From Vibrio zhanjiangensis (GTDB taxonomy: Bacteria; Pseudomonadota; Gammaproteobacteria; Enterobacterales; Vibrionaceae), in assembly GCF_030161235.1 (NCBI RefSeq), contig NZ_BSPW01000004.1, forward strand, positions 1 to 56,956: DNA of 56,956 nt. The letters run 5' to 3'. The stretch's first letter is position 1. Each line of letters begins with the position of its first letter. A program made the position numbers and the translations under genes. A model generated the notes under the pieces. That model did no database searches, had not been told where the DNA came from, and saw nothing but the letters and a program-made list of their open reading frames with translations. This document shows, one piece after another, positions 45,220-54,715 of this stretch.

Positions 45220-45912
45220 ATGAGCGAGCATAAAACACTAATCAAAAATGGTATGTGGGATAACAACCCAGCATTGGTTCAGCTACTTGGATTGTGTCCT
45301 TTACTCGCGGTGTCGTCTACCATCACTAATGCGCTGGGTCTAGGTATCGCAACCTTGCTAGTCTTGGTCGGCTCGAATGTTATCATCTCCCTAGTTCGAG
45401 AATACGTACCAAACGAAGTACGCATTCCTATCTTTGTTATGATCATTGCCGCACTCGTGACTTGCGTGCAGCTGTTGATGAACGCCTACGCCTACGGCCT
45501 TTTCCTTTCTCTTGGTATCTTCATTCCCCTTATCGTTACCAACTGCATTATCATTGGCCGAGCAGAAGCCTTCGCATCAAAAAATGACGTATTGCCTGCG
45601 GCCCAAGATGGCTTTTGGATGGGGCTAGGTATGACAAGTGTGCTTGTTGTTCTGGGTGCAATGCGTGAAATAATAGGTAAGGGTACCTTATTTGATGGTG
45701 CAGACTTACTACTAGGAAGCTGGGCAAGCGTATTGCGAATTGAAATTTTTCAATTCGAAACCAGTTTCTTGCTTGCCTTACTGCCTCCTGGTGCTTTTAT
45801 CGGGGTTGGACTACTCATCGCGCTAAAAAACGTCATTGATACACGACAAAAGGCTCGTCAGCCCAAACCACAAAAACCAACCATTGAACGAGCTCGCGTT
45901 ACCAACCAATAA
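45220..45912 (+). CDS. rsxE: Rsx/Rnf complex membrane subunit RsxE
   Basis: This 230-residue six-helix membrane protein, homologous to RsxA, starts at ATG 45220 one base after the rsxG stop; the longer in-frame start inside rsxG is rejected. It contains [20 protein letters not shown], the Cys motif [16 protein letters not shown] and [12 protein letters not shown]. It pairs with RsxA around the membrane iron-sulfur centre. It is the last Rsx gene; nth follows 33 bases on. Confidence 0.95.
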   Translation: MSEHKTLIKNGMWDNNPALVQLLGLCPLLAVSSTITNALGLGIATLLVLVGSNVIISLVREYVPNEVRIPIFVMIIAALVTCVQLLMNAYAYGLFLSLGIFIPLIVTNCIIIGRAEAFASKNDVLPAAQDGFWMGLGMTSVLVVLGAMREIIGKGTLFDGADLLLGSWASVLRIEIFQFETSFLLALLPPGAFIGVGLLIALKNVIDTRQKARQPKPQKPTIERARVTNQ

Positions 45913-45945
45913 ATTCTGGTTGATCCACTGGAAGACATCATAGCA

Positions 45946-46581
45946 ATGAATAAACAAAAACGACTACAAATACTGGAGCGCTTGCGGGAAAACAACCCTA
46001 ATCCGCAAACTGAACTAAACTGGAGCACACCATTTGAGCTTCTTATTGCCGTACTCCTCTCAGCACAAGCAACCGATGTCAGCGTCAACAAAGCGACCGA
46101 TAAACTTTACCCTGTCGCCAATACCCCACAAGGTTTATTTGATTTGGGCGTAGACGGCGTGAAGCACTACATAAAAACCATAGGTTTGTTTAATTCAAAG
46201 GCTGAAAACGTAATCAAAACATGTCGCATCCTGCTGGACAAACACAATGGTGAAGTGCCTGAAGACAGAGCGGCTCTTGAAGCTTTGCCCGGCGTCGGGC
46301 GAAAAACCGCCAATGTTGTTCTAAATACGGCGTTTGGCTGGCCGACTATTGCAGTCGATACCCATATTTTCCGCGTATCAAATCGGACCAAGTTTGCCAT
46401 AGGGAAGAACGTTGACCAAGTGGAAGAAAAACTGCTTAAAGTGGTACCCAAAGAGTTTAAACTTGATGTGCATCATTGGTTAATCCTTCACGGCCGCTAC
46501 ACTTGCGTAGCGAGAAAACCCCGCTGTGGCAGCTGCATTATCGAGGACTTATGCGAATTTGATGGCAAACAAGACCTGTAA
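45946..46581 (+). CDS. nth: Endonuclease III (DNA glycosylase/AP lyase)
   Basis: This 211-residue protein of normal length has the helix-hairpin-helix LPGVGRKTANVVLN with the catalytic Lys, the catalytic Asp in VDTHIFRVSNR, and the C-terminal [4Fe-4S] ligands in the pattern C-X6-C-X2-C-X5-C within CVARKPRCGSCIIEDLC. It removes oxidised pyrimidines from DNA and cleaves at the AP site. The link of nth to rsxE is a conserved operon feature in gammaproteobacteria. Confidence 0.97.
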   Translation: MNKQKRLQILERLRENNPNPQTELNWSTPFELLIAVLLSAQATDVSVNKATDKLYPVANTPQGLFDLGVDGVKHYIKTIGLFNSKAENVIKTCRILLDKHNGEVPEDRAALEALPGVGRKTANVVLNTAFGWPTIAVDTHIFRVSNRTKFAIGKNVDQVEEKLLKVVPKEFKLDVHHWLILHGRYTCVARKPRCGSCIIEDLCEFDGKQDL

Positions 46582-47024
46582 AGCCTGACTTTCATCATGG
46601 CGTTAATTAATGCCGTAAATTCGTTCGCCTTCTCAACAACGCAAATTGCTTACCTATTAAGGTGAAACAGGAACTTTACAATTCAGTCAAGGCATAGCGT
46701 AGCCAAGTTAATTGGCTGCGACGCTGCTCGTTGACACGCAAAATATCACCATCGCTCAACATATCAAATCGCAGCAACTTAACTTGCTGCACTTTCGCGA
46801 TGACGCCGCCCCCCCTTCCTAGCTCTATATCTTTCAAATAGCAACGCACGTAAGCGCTGGAACAAAGTTTTTAAACGCTGCATTTACATTTTTTACATAT
46901 CACACAATATTTAATCATTTTTAACATAAATGATACATTGCTCCATTATTGTTAATTTTGTTATTTACGGGAGGGCAGAGTTATGTGAACACTATTGACT
47001 CAATTAACAGTAGGAGTGTGATCT
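46582..47024. other. Non-core interval between nth and the aerolysin gene
   Basis: This 443-bp interval holds a frameshifted small minus-strand gene (46676-46883) and, between 46884 and 47024, the AT-rich promoter region of the toxin gene. I can point to no definite -35/-10 or operator there. No strong terminator follows nth. Confidence 0.6.
46676..46883 (-). pseudogene. Small gene of about 68 codons, frameshifted at a seven-base G tract
   Basis: From ATG 46883 the minus strand reads MQRLKTLFQRLRALLFERYR then ARKGG, and then goes out of frame at the C7 (plus strand) run 46809-46815. One frame over, it continues GGVIAKVQQVKLLRFDML then SDGDILRVNEQRRSQLTWLR and YALTEL to the TAA at 46676-46678. 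With six instead of seven G the two halves make one continuous 68-residue basic protein. The downstream half alone (57 codons from GTG 46849) is also open. No family is recognised. It may be a decayed gene, a sequencing slip or a phase-variable tract. Confidence 0.4.
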
Positions 47025-48506
47025 ATGCGAAAATCTAATACTTATAAAGTTTTGATACCATCCACGCTTTCCGTGCTTGTTTCCATTCTGTCAGCAAGTG
47101 CACAAGCTAAGATTTATCCTGACCAGTTAGTGCTTGATCAACTGGGTGAAGATGTCTGTCGTTCCGGCTATCGACCGATAGACCGCTATGAAGCATCTGA
47201 ACAAAAAGACTACATTGTTTCTCGCATGGGTCAGTGGCAAATCTCTGGGTTAAAAGATAATTGGGTGATCATGGGGCCTGGCTACCATGGCCAAATCAAG
47301 CAGGATAATCCCAATGACAGCACTTGGTGTTACCCCAACGATGCTTTGTCTGAAATTCCAACCTACTCCTCGAAATCCATTCCAGAAGGTGATGAAGTCG
47401 ACATTCAGTATGCTCTGGTCACCAATCACTCTAACTTTGTTCGTCCCTTGAGCTACCTTGCGCACTACCTTGGTTATGCTTGGGTAGGCGGCAACAATAG
47501 CCCATATGTCGGCGAAGATATGGATGTTAGACGTCAAGGTGACAGCTGGGTGATTCAAGGTAATAATGGCGGATCATGCGACGGCTATAGATGCGATGAG
47601 AAAACCAAGATCACTGTCGATAATTTTGCCTATACCCTTAACGACAGCGATTTCTGGCACGGCAATGTCACCGAATCTGATCGTCAGTTAGTAAAAACCG
47701 TGACAGCGGTTGCTCGCAACAACAGTGACATCCCACAGCAGGTGGTAGTGGATCTGAAAGTGGACGAATCAACCAATTGGTCTAAAACCAATACCTATGG
47801 TTTTGCTCAGAAGGTATCGACAGAAAACACCTTTAAGTGGCCTTTAGTCGGTGACACCAAGCTGACGATTACGCTCGAAGCTAATCAGAGTTTCGCCAAC
47901 ACTAATGGGGGCTCTACTAGCGAGCAGGTGACGCTTCAGGCAAGACCTACGGTGCCCGCCAACTCTGAGCTTCCAATTCGTGTCGAGCTTTACCGTTCTA
48001 GCATTTCTTATCCATACCGATTTGGCGCAGATATTAGCTATGACGTCACCTATAATGGCTTCTTGCGCTGGAGTGGCAACGCTTGGAATTCTCACCCAGA
48101 CAACCGTCCATACTTAGAACACACTTTTACGATGGGGCGTGCTAGTGAGAACAAAGCCGATATCCGTTATCAATGGGATCACCGCTATATTCCTGGTGAA
48201 GTGAAATGGTGGGATTGGAGCTGGGCCATTAATGAAAATGGTTTAGGCAACATGCAATACGCAACAGGAGCAAGCCTACGTCCGTTTTATTCTCATGTTT
48301 CCGGTGATTTCTACGCAGAATCGCAATTTGCTGGCACCATAGAGATTGGTCAAGCCACACCGATAAGTAGCCGCGTCAAGCGCTCTGCGGAAGCCTTGGT
48401 TACTGAGCAAATTGGTGACATAGAAGTCACCACCAACTTTGATGCGCAAGAACTTGAGGCTCTTGGTTTTGGTGATGCTCAGCTGACCATTACACCGGCT
48501 AAATAA
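47025..48506 (+). CDS. Proaerolysin-type pore-forming toxin
   Basis: This 493-residue protein is the same length as Aeromonas proaerolysin and visibly homologous along its whole length. A signal peptide ends SASAQA, followed by KIYPDQLVLDQLGEDVCRSG. Features are GQWQISGLKDNWVIMGPGYH, SYLAHYLGYAWVGGN, the receptor-side CDGYRCDEKT, the TNWSKTNTYG/FKWPLVGDTKLTI strands flanking the membrane-inserting loop, NGGSTS, GFLRWSGNAW and YIPGEVKWWDWSW. The C-terminal activation region has SSRVKRSAEA, a furin-like cleavage site in the place of the aerolysin KVRR loop. The cysteines corresponding to both aerolysin disulfides are present. Aerolysins bind GPI-anchored proteins, are cleaved by host proteases, and form heptameric beta-barrel pores. 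TAGGAG precedes the ATG. It stands alone between nth and gloA, as an insertion in core DNA. Confidence 0.95.
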   Translation: MRKSNTYKVLIPSTLSVLVSILSASAQAKIYPDQLVLDQLGEDVCRSGYRPIDRYEASEQKDYIVSRMGQWQISGLKDNWVIMGPGYHGQIKQDNPNDSTWCYPNDALSEIPTYSSKSIPEGDEVDIQYALVTNHSNFVRPLSYLAHYLGYAWVGGNNSPYVGEDMDVRRQGDSWVIQGNNGGSCDGYRCDEKTKITVDNFAYTLNDSDFWHGNVTESDRQLVKTVTAVARNNSDIPQQVVVDLKVDESTNWSKTNTYGFAQKVSTENTFKWPLVGDTKLTITLEANQSFANTNGGSTSEQVTLQARPTVPANSELPIRVELYRSSISYPYRFGADISYDVTYNGFLRWSGNAWNSHPDNRPYLEHTFTMGRASENKADIRYQWDHRYIPGEVKWWDWSWAINENGLGNMQYATGASLRPFYSHVSGDFYAESQFAGTIEIGQATPISSRVKRSAEALVTEQIGDIEVTTNFDAQELEALGFGDAQLTITPAK

Positions 48507-48566
48507 TTTGCCCGTACTCCGAAACACAAAACCTACCCTTCAGTATCACTGGAAGTTGTAACCTCT

Positions 48567-48591
48567 AACAGAGCAGCATTGCTGCTCTGTT
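48567..48591 (+). terminator. Strong hairpin downstream of the aerolysin gene
   Basis: A perfect 11-bp stem AACAGAGCAGC/GCTGCTCTGTT with a 3-nt ATT loop lies 61 bases after the toxin stop codon. The following sequence (CATTTGATT) is only moderately T-rich. Confidence 0.6.
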
Positions 48592-48681
48592 CATTTGATT
48601 CTGTTGCAAATACAGTTAAACTCAATACACTTTGTCTTTTGACATCATTAAGCGCTAGCTATCGAGCATACTAACGCGTAA

Positions 48682-48876
48682 ATCGATTCTGTCTTATCAT
48701 CATTCCCAAGCAACTTTGTTACTGCGCTGACTACCGAGGCAAAATGGCGCGACACGGTACTTTGGCTCACCAATGAAAAGACTTCCTTAAAAGTAGTTGA
48801 TAATAAGACATTATTTAGATTGAAATTTCGCCCATTTAATTTAGAAGCGGAATTTGAAGACAAGGTTTATCCATGA
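48682..48876 (+). pseudogene. Possible coding remnant upstream of gloA
   Basis: Sixty-four plus-strand codons are open between an in-frame TAA (48679-48681) and TGA (48874-48876). The translated sequence looks protein-like: VTALTTEAKWRDTVLWLTNE, then KTSLKVVDNKTLFRLKFRPF and NLEAEFEDKVYP. There is no ATG, GTG or plausibly placed TTG start and no ribosome-binding site. It may be the 3' end of a gene whose front was removed, perhaps when the toxin gene entered. No family is recognised. Confidence 0.3.
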
Positions 48877-48898
48877 GTTAAGTTAGGAGAAGATAACA

Positions 48899-49315
48899 AT
48901 GTCAAACGGACGTATTTTACACACCATGCTACGTGTTGGTGACCTAGAGAGATCAATTGAGTTTTACACCAAAGTGATGGGCATGACACTTCTGCGTACA
49001 AATGAAAACAAGCAATACGAATACACACTTGCATTTCTAGGTTTTGGTGATGAATCTGAGGGTGCCGTCATTGAGCTAACTTACAATTGGGGAACCACTG
49101 AATATGATCTAGGTTCTGCATTTGGTCATATTGCTATTGGCGTTGATGATATCTATACCACCTGTGACACTATCAAAGCGGCTGGTGGTAATGTTACCCG
49201 TGAACCTGGGCCTGTAAAAGGTGGCTCAACACATATTGCCTTTGTCAAAGATCCTGACGGCTACATGTTAGAGCTTATCCAAAACAAACAAGCCTCTGCT
49301 GGTTTGGCTGGATAA
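48899..49315 (+). CDS. gloA: Lactoylglutathione lyase (glyoxalase I)
   Basis: This 138-residue VOC-fold enzyme converts the methylglyoxal-glutathione hemithioacetal to S-lactoylglutathione. Conserved sequence includes [20 protein letters not shown], the metal ligands His5 (ILHT), Glu in VIELTYNWG, His in [10 protein letters not shown] and Glu in YMLELIQ. The length and residues match nickel-type bacterial GloA. AGGAGAAG precedes the ATG. A hairpin terminator follows. The order nth-gloA-motY-rnt is kept in vibrios. Confidence 0.97.
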   Translation: MSNGRILHTMLRVGDLERSIEFYTKVMGMTLLRTNENKQYEYTLAFLGFGDESEGAVIELTYNWGTTEYDLGSAFGHIAIGVDDIYTTCDTIKAAGGNVTREPGPVKGGSTHIAFVKDPDGYMLELIQNKQASAGLAG

Positions 49316-49327
49316 CTAGCGCAATTA

Positions 49328-49352
49328 AAAAAGGCAGCCATCGCTGCCTTTT
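49328..49352. terminator. Bidirectional terminator between gloA and motY
   Basis: The stem GGCAGC/GCTGCC (49333-49338 with 49343-49348) and CATC loop are flanked by AAAAAA on the left and TTTT on the right. It can serve gloA (plus) and motY (minus). Confidence 0.85.
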
Positions 49353-49372
49353 CCTCATCTGTAGAGTCGCTA

Positions 49373-50257
49373 CTAGACCTGTGTTCTACCCAAAGATATT
49401 ACTACTCTGCGGTTTTTATCTTTTCCAAGCGGTGAGTTGTTATCGGCTACAGGGCGACGTCGACCGTACCCTTGCACTTGAATCCTATCTTCAGGTAACC
49501 CTAAAGACTGGAAATACCTTTGCAGTACTTCTGCTCGTTGCTCAGACAAATTTTGACTGACACTTTTGCTGTCTTCATTTCCGGTATAGGTCGACACCAA
49601 AACCAAATCGATGTCCTGATTGTGCTTTATGTATTCAGCGATCTGAGCCAATCTCTTTTGTGATGCCTTGCTTAGCTCAACACTCGAACGATCATAGTGC
49701 AAGATGGTGAAGGCAATATCTTCAAAGCTATACGGCAACAAGTTGGCGATACATTCACTAAACGCATTGTAGGAGTTTTGAAACAAAACCGATGACAGAG
49801 CAACTTCAATTCGTTGATCGCGACTTTGCCATTCTTGATAGCTAAAAGTAGGGTAGCGCCCTTTTTCCAATTCAGTCAAAAGACTCCATGCTGTCTGACC
49901 ATCAACAAAGCCATCAAACTGTTGGAAAAACTGAATGTTGGTAATGCGCTCTCCCCTATCACCGGGCCGCCAAGCTGGAGGCTGAGAGACCAAAGAAACA
50001 TCACGAGTTTTACCCATAGGGCGCTTCATCTTTAACTCAAAATCAAGATTAATTTTCTTACTGGCATGAGAAGAAAAAACCGCATCTCCGTAGTTTGGAA
50101 TTGGGTGTACCATACGGCATTCAAGTGGAGTGTTGGTAATCATTTGCCACTTCGACTGTTCAGGCCTAGCAACATAATGTACATCCATTGCCAACACCGA
50201 TGTGGCAATAGAGGTCATCGCTAAAACTGCTAAGTTAGTGGCTAACCGTTTCTTCAT
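49373..50257 (-). CDS. motY: Polar flagellar motor protein MotY
   Basis: This 294-residue protein has a signal peptide ending ATSVLA and the mature start [16 protein letters not shown]. An N-terminal T-ring domain (about 24-175) is followed by a C-terminal OmpA-like peptidoglycan-binding domain, with [38 protein letters not shown] and [10 protein letters not shown]. With MotX it forms the T ring below the LP ring of the Na+-driven polar flagellum and recruits PomA/PomB. It is therefore part of the polar system although the window also carries lateral-system stator genes. It is convergent with gloA and divergent from rnt, as is usual in vibrios. Confidence 0.94.
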   Translation of the reverse strand: MKKRLATNLAVLAMTSIATSVLAMDVHYVARPEQSKWQMITNTPLECRMVHPIPNYGDAVFSSHASKKINLDFELKMKRPMGKTRDVSLVSQPPAWRPGDRGERITNIQFFQQFDGFVDGQTAWSLLTELEKGRYPTFSYQEWQSRDQRIEVALSSVLFQNSYNAFSECIANLLPYSFEDIAFTILHYDRSSVELSKASQKRLAQIAEYIKHNQDIDLVLVSTYTGNEDSKSVSQNLSEQRAEVLQRYFQSLGLPEDRIQVQGYGRRRPVADNNSPLGKDKNRRVVISLGRTQV

Positions 50258-50452
50258 CGCTCAGTAACTCTCTTACATAATACGGCCTGTTATTGCCGCC
50301 AATACAACTACAGCAGAAACAATGCAAAATTCTCGCCAAAATATATATGGCAACATTTAATCGAATCGACCAAGCTCATGAGTGATTATGAGGTTTTTCT
50401 TATCTCAAGAATCTGTAATAATGCCGACTTTGTCACATAATATTAGGCCAAC

Positions 50453-51112
50453 ATGAGTGCAGAAAACCAAGCATTGACGCTTAAAAAACGCTTTCGCGGG
50501 TACTTTCCCGTTGTGATAGACGTTGAAACCGCCGGATTTAACGCCCAAACAGATGCCATGTTGGAGATTTGCGCCGTCACTCTAGCCATGGATGAAAAGG
50601 GTGATCTCAAACCTGCATCGACCATACATTTCCATGTTGAACCCTTTGAAGGGGCAAATATAGAGAAAGAAGCGCTCGATTTTAACGGTATTCACGATCC
50701 ATATAGTCCTTTAAGAGGCGCCGTACCTGAATCCGAAGCACTCAAAGAAATATACAAGCTTGTACGCAAAGAGCAGAAAGCAGCAGACTGTAACCGTGCG
50801 ATCATGGTTGCCCATAATGCCACTTTTGACCACAATTTCGTTATGGCTGCCAGCGAGCGTAGCAAGCTTAAACGTGTCCCTTTTCATCCCTTTGCCACTT
50901 TTGATACCGCCACTCTAAGCGGACTTGCCTATGGCCAGACCGTTTTAGCCAGAGCGTGCAAAGTCGCAGGTATGGATTTTGACAATAGAGAAGCCCACTC
51001 TGCGCTATATGACACACAAAAAACAGCAGAGTTATTTTGCGGCATCGTCAATAAATGGAAAGCACTTGGCGGCTGGCCGATTGCAGACGACGTTGCTGAA
51101 AACGATAAATAA
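50453..51112 (+). CDS. rnt: Ribonuclease T
   Basis: This 219-residue DEDD-family 3'-5' exoribonuclease shows Exo [21 protein letters not shown] (Asp, Glu), Exo [16 protein letters not shown] (Asp) and Exo [17 protein letters not shown] (His, Asp). It trims the 3' CCA end of tRNA and matures 5S, 23S and other small RNAs. Full length. It is divergent from motY across a 195-bp promoter region. Confidence 0.97.
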   Translation: MSAENQALTLKKRFRGYFPVVIDVETAGFNAQTDAMLEICAVTLAMDEKGDLKPASTIHFHVEPFEGANIEKEALDFNGIHDPYSPLRGAVPESEALKEIYKLVRKEQKAADCNRAIMVAHNATFDHNFVMAASERSKLKRVPFHPFATFDTATLSGLAYGQTVLARACKVAGMDFDNREAHSALYDTQKTAELFCGIVNKWKALGGWPIADDVAENDK

Positions 51113-51138
51113 AAGTAAACACAACAAACGAGTAAACT

Positions 51139-52464
51139 ATGAATCCTGTAGTAATTTCTGTATGTATCATGCTGCTTCTAGCACTGATGCGCGTAAATGT
51201 CGTGGTTGCCCTGACATTTAGTGCCATTGTTGGTGGGCTGGTCGCAGGCATGGGCTTAAATGACACCGTCGCTGCTTTTGAAAGCGGCCTAGGCGGTGGT
51301 GCAACCATAGCGCTTAGCTACGCGATGCTGGGCACCTTTGCCGTTGCCATCTCTAAATCGGGTATCACCGATTTATTGGCCAATAGTGTGATTAAACGCA
51401 TACATGGTAGAGAAAACGGTGCCGCGTCGACTGGACTAAAATACGCCGTCCTAGTAGCACTAGTACTTGTTACTATGTCCTCACAAAACGTTATTCCTGT
51501 CCATATTGCATTTATTCCGATTCTAATTCCGCCATTACTTGGTGTCTTTGCCAAGCTCAAACTTGACCGTCGGATGATTGCCTGTATCTTAACCTTCGGT
51601 CTAGTCACTCCTTACATGGTACTTCCGGTTGGATTTGGCGGCATCTTCTTAAACAACATCTTGCTCAAAAACCTCCATGATAACGGCCTTGATTCAGTGA
51701 CCGCAAGCCAAGTACCCGTCGCAATGTTACTTCCTGCAGCAGGCATGATCTTTGGTCTATTAGTCGCTATTTTCTTTAGTTACCGCCGCCCTCGCCACTA
51801 CCAAGAGACGGAGTTAACTCATGTTGAAGAAAAGACAACGTCAATCAATAAGAAAAACATCCTGATTGCTGCTGCTGGCATTTTGGCGGCGCTTTCTGTT
51901 CAGTTGACCACGGGTTCCATGATTATCGGCGCATTAGCTGGCTTTATGGTCTTTACTTTTGGTGGTGTCATTGCATGGAAAGAGACCCATGACGTGTTCA
52001 CTAAAGGTGTGCACATGATGGCAATGATTGGTTTTATTATGATTGCCGCTGCCGGGTTTGCCGCCGTAATGAAGCAAACTGGTGGTGTCGAATCTTTAGT
52101 TGAAGCCCTATCTACCAGCATTGGCAACAATAAACCTTTGGCTGCGTTACTCATGTTAGTTGTCGGTCTTCTTGTGACCATGGGGATTGGATCGTCTTTC
52201 TCAACCATTCCTATTATTGCAACTATCTATGTACCATTATCAATTGCTTTTGGCTTCTCACCAATGGCGACGATAGCATTGGTTGGAACAGCCGCAGCCT
52301 TGGGGGACGCAGGCTCGCCCGCTTCAGATTCAACCTTAGGCCCAACGTCAGGTCTAAATGCGGATGGTCAACATGAGCATATTTGGGAAACCGTAGTGCC
52401 TACCTTTATTCACTACAATATCCCTCTCATCGTATTTGGCTGGATTGCCGCAATGGTTCTCTAA
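51139..52464 (+). CDS. Na+/H+ antiporter family protein
   Basis: This 441-residue inner-membrane protein has about eleven hydrophobic segments. It begins [20 protein letters not shown]. The [20 protein letters not shown] region, and the [20 protein letters not shown] and [17 protein letters not shown] segments near the C-terminus, are typical of the Na_H_antiport family within the ion-transporter superfamily that includes NhaC. It probably exchanges Na+ (or another cation or solute) for protons. It lies 26 bases after rnt and may be cotranscribed. The substrate is not certain. Confidence 0.85.
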   Translation: MNPVVISVCIMLLLALMRVNVVVALTFSAIVGGLVAGMGLNDTVAAFESGLGGGATIALSYAMLGTFAVAISKSGITDLLANSVIKRIHGRENGAASTGLKYAVLVALVLVTMSSQNVIPVHIAFIPILIPPLLGVFAKLKLDRRMIACILTFGLVTPYMVLPVGFGGIFLNNILLKNLHDNGLDSVTASQVPVAMLLPAAGMIFGLLVAIFFSYRRPRHYQETELTHVEEKTTSINKKNILIAAAGILAALSVQLTTGSMIIGALAGFMVFTFGGVIAWKETHDVFTKGVHMMAMIGFIMIAAAGFAAVMKQTGGVESLVEALSTSIGNNKPLAALLMLVVGLLVTMGIGSSFSTIPIIATIYVPLSIAFGFSPMATIALVGTAAALGDAGSPASDSTLGPTSGLNADGQHEHIWETVVPTFIHYNIPLIVFGWIAAMVL

Positions 52465-52474
52465 CCTAAACAAT

Positions 52475-52503
52475 AAAAAAGCTGACCCTAAGTCAGCTTT
52501 TTT
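52475..52503. terminator. Bidirectional terminator between antiporter gene and bamC
   Basis: The stem AAAAAAGCTGAC/GTCAGCTTTTTT with a 5-nt loop lies 10 bases after the antiporter stop and 22 bases past the bamC stop. The A and T tracts allow use in both directions. Confidence 0.9.
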
Positions 52504-52524
52504 CATTCTCAGCACTCGGTATTG

Positions 52525-53550
52525 TTAGTCAGTGTGCTTATCCGCAACGGCTGACAAGACAGGAACCATATCTTTCAACAATTTCTCTTCTACTGGTTTA
52601 CCCGCAGAATTCGTTACATTGATCGATGTACGGTTACCTAAATCCCCAAATAGGAAAGTATATTTGCCCGCCGGCAAGTTGATTGGCTTAACACCAATTT
52701 GAGTCCAGAACTCATCATTGGGCTCAGCATATTTTGCTTTTACTGTGCCTTGAGACTGATTTCTATCCTCGATAGTAAAACCCATTGCTGGCAATAGCTT
52801 AGGCAAACGAGACCAAAGTACATTGTATGGGGATCGCGCAATGATCACAGGGAACCCACTGCGATCCGTACCCATAGTAATTGGAATATTCTTAACCAAT
52901 GCCTCTGCTCGACGCTCTGCTTCTTGACGAGCTTCAAGATCGTAACGAGCCGTCACCAAATTGGTCATTAAGACGTTGTAGCGCTCTTTGTTCGTCAAAG
53001 AGACCGGTTTGCTTTTTCCCGCTTCACGCCAATCAATCAGAGAAATCTTAAAACCATAGCGGTTATTGGCCGCCATCTTTGTGATTTCATAGCGTGAACC
53101 AATTTCTCCATCTTCATCTTCAGAAACCCATGTGACCCAATCAGTTTCGATACGATCATCACTTTGCTCACGGATAGCGACTTTACGTTCTTTCAGCATA
53201 GTTTGAACTGTTTGCCAGACCTTATCCTGCTCGTCTTTTTTGAGCAACCAGAGTATTACCTCACCTGCATGGCGTTCAGTGCGAGCTCCTGGGATCAGCT
53301 CAAGTACCTGCTGAGGAGGCCTGATATCAACATCTTTACCTATGCCACCGGAAAATTCTCCCGATGGTATTTGATAGTTAGGGTAAGTTCGGATTTCCGC
53401 ACCGGTCACTTCTTTCCATTCAGTCAATGGCTGAGTATTTAGGTAGTCAAAGTCATCTTTAGCTTGACGGCGCTGAGTCGCACTGCCAGAGCAAGCACTC
53501 AAAACAAAAACAGCTAGCGAACTCACGACTAGCTGATGAGACAATTTCAT
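52525..53550 (-). CDS. bamC: Outer-membrane assembly lipoprotein BamC (NlpB)
   Basis: This 341-residue lipoprotein has signal MKLSHQLVVSSLAVFVLSAC (lipobox LSAC). The N-terminal unstructured BamD-binding part, DDFDYLNTQPLTEW, ends near residue 90. Two helix-grip domains follow, with LLKKDEQDKVWQTVQTMLKE and NVLWSRLPKLLPAMGFTIED. It is part of the BAM complex that inserts beta-barrel proteins. Length and domain order are normal, and bamC after dapA is a conserved gene pair. Confidence 0.95.
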   Translation of the reverse strand: MKLSHQLVVSSLAVFVLSACSGSATQRRQAKDDFDYLNTQPLTEWKEVTGAEIRTYPNYQIPSGEFSGGIGKDVDIRPPQQVLELIPGARTERHAGEVILWLLKKDEQDKVWQTVQTMLKERKVAIREQSDDRIETDWVTWVSEDEDGEIGSRYEITKMAANNRYGFKISLIDWREAGKSKPVSLTNKERYNVLMTNLVTARYDLEARQEAERRAEALVKNIPITMGTDRSGFPVIIARSPYNVLWSRLPKLLPAMGFTIEDRNQSQGTVKAKYAEPNDEFWTQIGVKPINLPAGKYTFLFGDLGNRTSINVTNSAGKPVEEKLLKDMVPVLSAVADKHTD

Positions 53551-53602
53551 TGAAACTCCTGATAAGTAAATGCCGAAGCAATCTTCGGCAATTCATATTA
53601 AT

Positions 53603-54481
53603 TTAGTCGATACGCGCATCTGCCATGGCTTGCATCACTATTGGGCGAGCTGATTCCGATAATTCGGTTAACGGCAAGCGTAAATCACCACATTCTATCA
53701 AGCCCATTTTATGTGCCGCCCATTTCACTGGAATCGGACTAGACTCAACAAACAAGTTTTTATGCAAAGTCATCAAGCGTTGGTTAATCGCTTCAGCCTC
53801 CTCGAAGTTACCTTCAAGCGCAAGTTTCATCATTGTTGCCATATCCGCTGCAGCAATATTGTTCGTTACAGAGATCACACCCTGACCACCACGCTTAACA
53901 AACTCCAAGCCTGTCGAATCATCACCACTTAGTAAGATAAAATCTTTGCCACAAAGTTCACGATGAATGTCAATTCGGCTTAAATCACCTGTGGCATCTT
54001 TAAGTGCTACGATGTTTTCAATTTCAGCCAAACGAGCCACCGTTTCAGGCAGCAAGTCAACCGCCGTTCGACCAGGGACATTATACAGAATTTGAGGGAC
54101 ATCACTTTCTTCTGCAATGGCTTTATAGTGTTGATACAAGCCTTCCTGAGTTGGTTTGTTGTAATAGGGTGTGACACTTAAGCAACCTGAAATACCTGAA
54201 TTGTTAAGTAGCCTACTGAACGTGACCGACTCATGTGTCGCATTCGCGCCTGTTCCGGCAATGACAGGTATGCGCCCATCGGCAAACTCTACTGTCTTAC
54301 TCACAACCTTGACATGCTCTTCAACGGTTAAGGTTGCCGATTCTCCTGTTGTGCCAACAGCAACTATGCCTGTTGAGCCTGCTTGAACGTGAAAATCGAC
54401 CAATTTCTTCAGGCTAACATAGTCAACTTCGCCATCATGGGTAAAGGGGGTAATTAGCGCTACAATACTTCCCGAAAACAT
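53603..54481 (-). CDS. dapA: 4-hydroxy-tetrahydrodipicolinate synthase
   Basis: This 292-residue TIM-barrel enzyme of lysine and diaminopimelate synthesis condenses pyruvate with aspartate semialdehyde. It has the Schiff-base Lys in [13 protein letters not shown], the catalytic Tyr in [12 protein letters not shown] and the substrate motif [14 protein letters not shown]. It begins [20 protein letters not shown], as E. coli DapA does, and the length is identical. It is followed by bamC 52 bases later and is divergent from gcvR. Confidence 0.97.
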   Translation of the reverse strand: MFSGSIVALITPFTHDGEVDYVSLKKLVDFHVQAGSTGIVAVGTTGESATLTVEEHVKVVSKTVEFADGRIPVIAGTGANATHESVTFSRLLNNSGISGCLSVTPYYNKPTQEGLYQHYKAIAEESDVPQILYNVPGRTAVDLLPETVARLAEIENIVALKDATGDLSRIDIHRELCGKDFILLSGDDSTGLEFVKRGGQGVISVTNNIAAADMATMMKLALEGNFEEAEAINQRLMTLHKNLFVESSPIPVKWAAHKMGLIECGDLRLPLTELSESARPIVMQAMADARID

Positions 54482-54715
54482 GTCTTTCTCCCGAATATAG
54501 ATACTGATTGCATGTTACTGTAAGGCGATTAAGAAACACAAGGGATTAAAGCCGCTTAAATCACCTATTTGAATGAATATTTACCAGATGTTAGAACTTT
54601 GCCAAATTAAGCTCGCAATCGGTGTCAGACCAAGGTCATAAATCACATTTTTCTCTAGTATAACTATGCTAAGCTATTTGATTAACAATCATAACAATAA
54701 CTCATTAGTGATATT

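Larger units (their letters stand above)
48507..48898. other. Interval between toxin gene and gloA
   Basis: This 392-bp interval contains a hairpin at 48567-48591 after the toxin gene. It also holds an open stretch of 64 plus-strand codons without a start (48682-48876) and the upstream region of gloA. No complete gene is supported. Confidence 0.6.

Noticed and set aside
48648..48863. 71-aa minus-strand frame between toxin and gloA
   Set aside because: Ser/Val-rich with no motif or ribosome-binding site; the opposite strand has a more protein-like open stretch.
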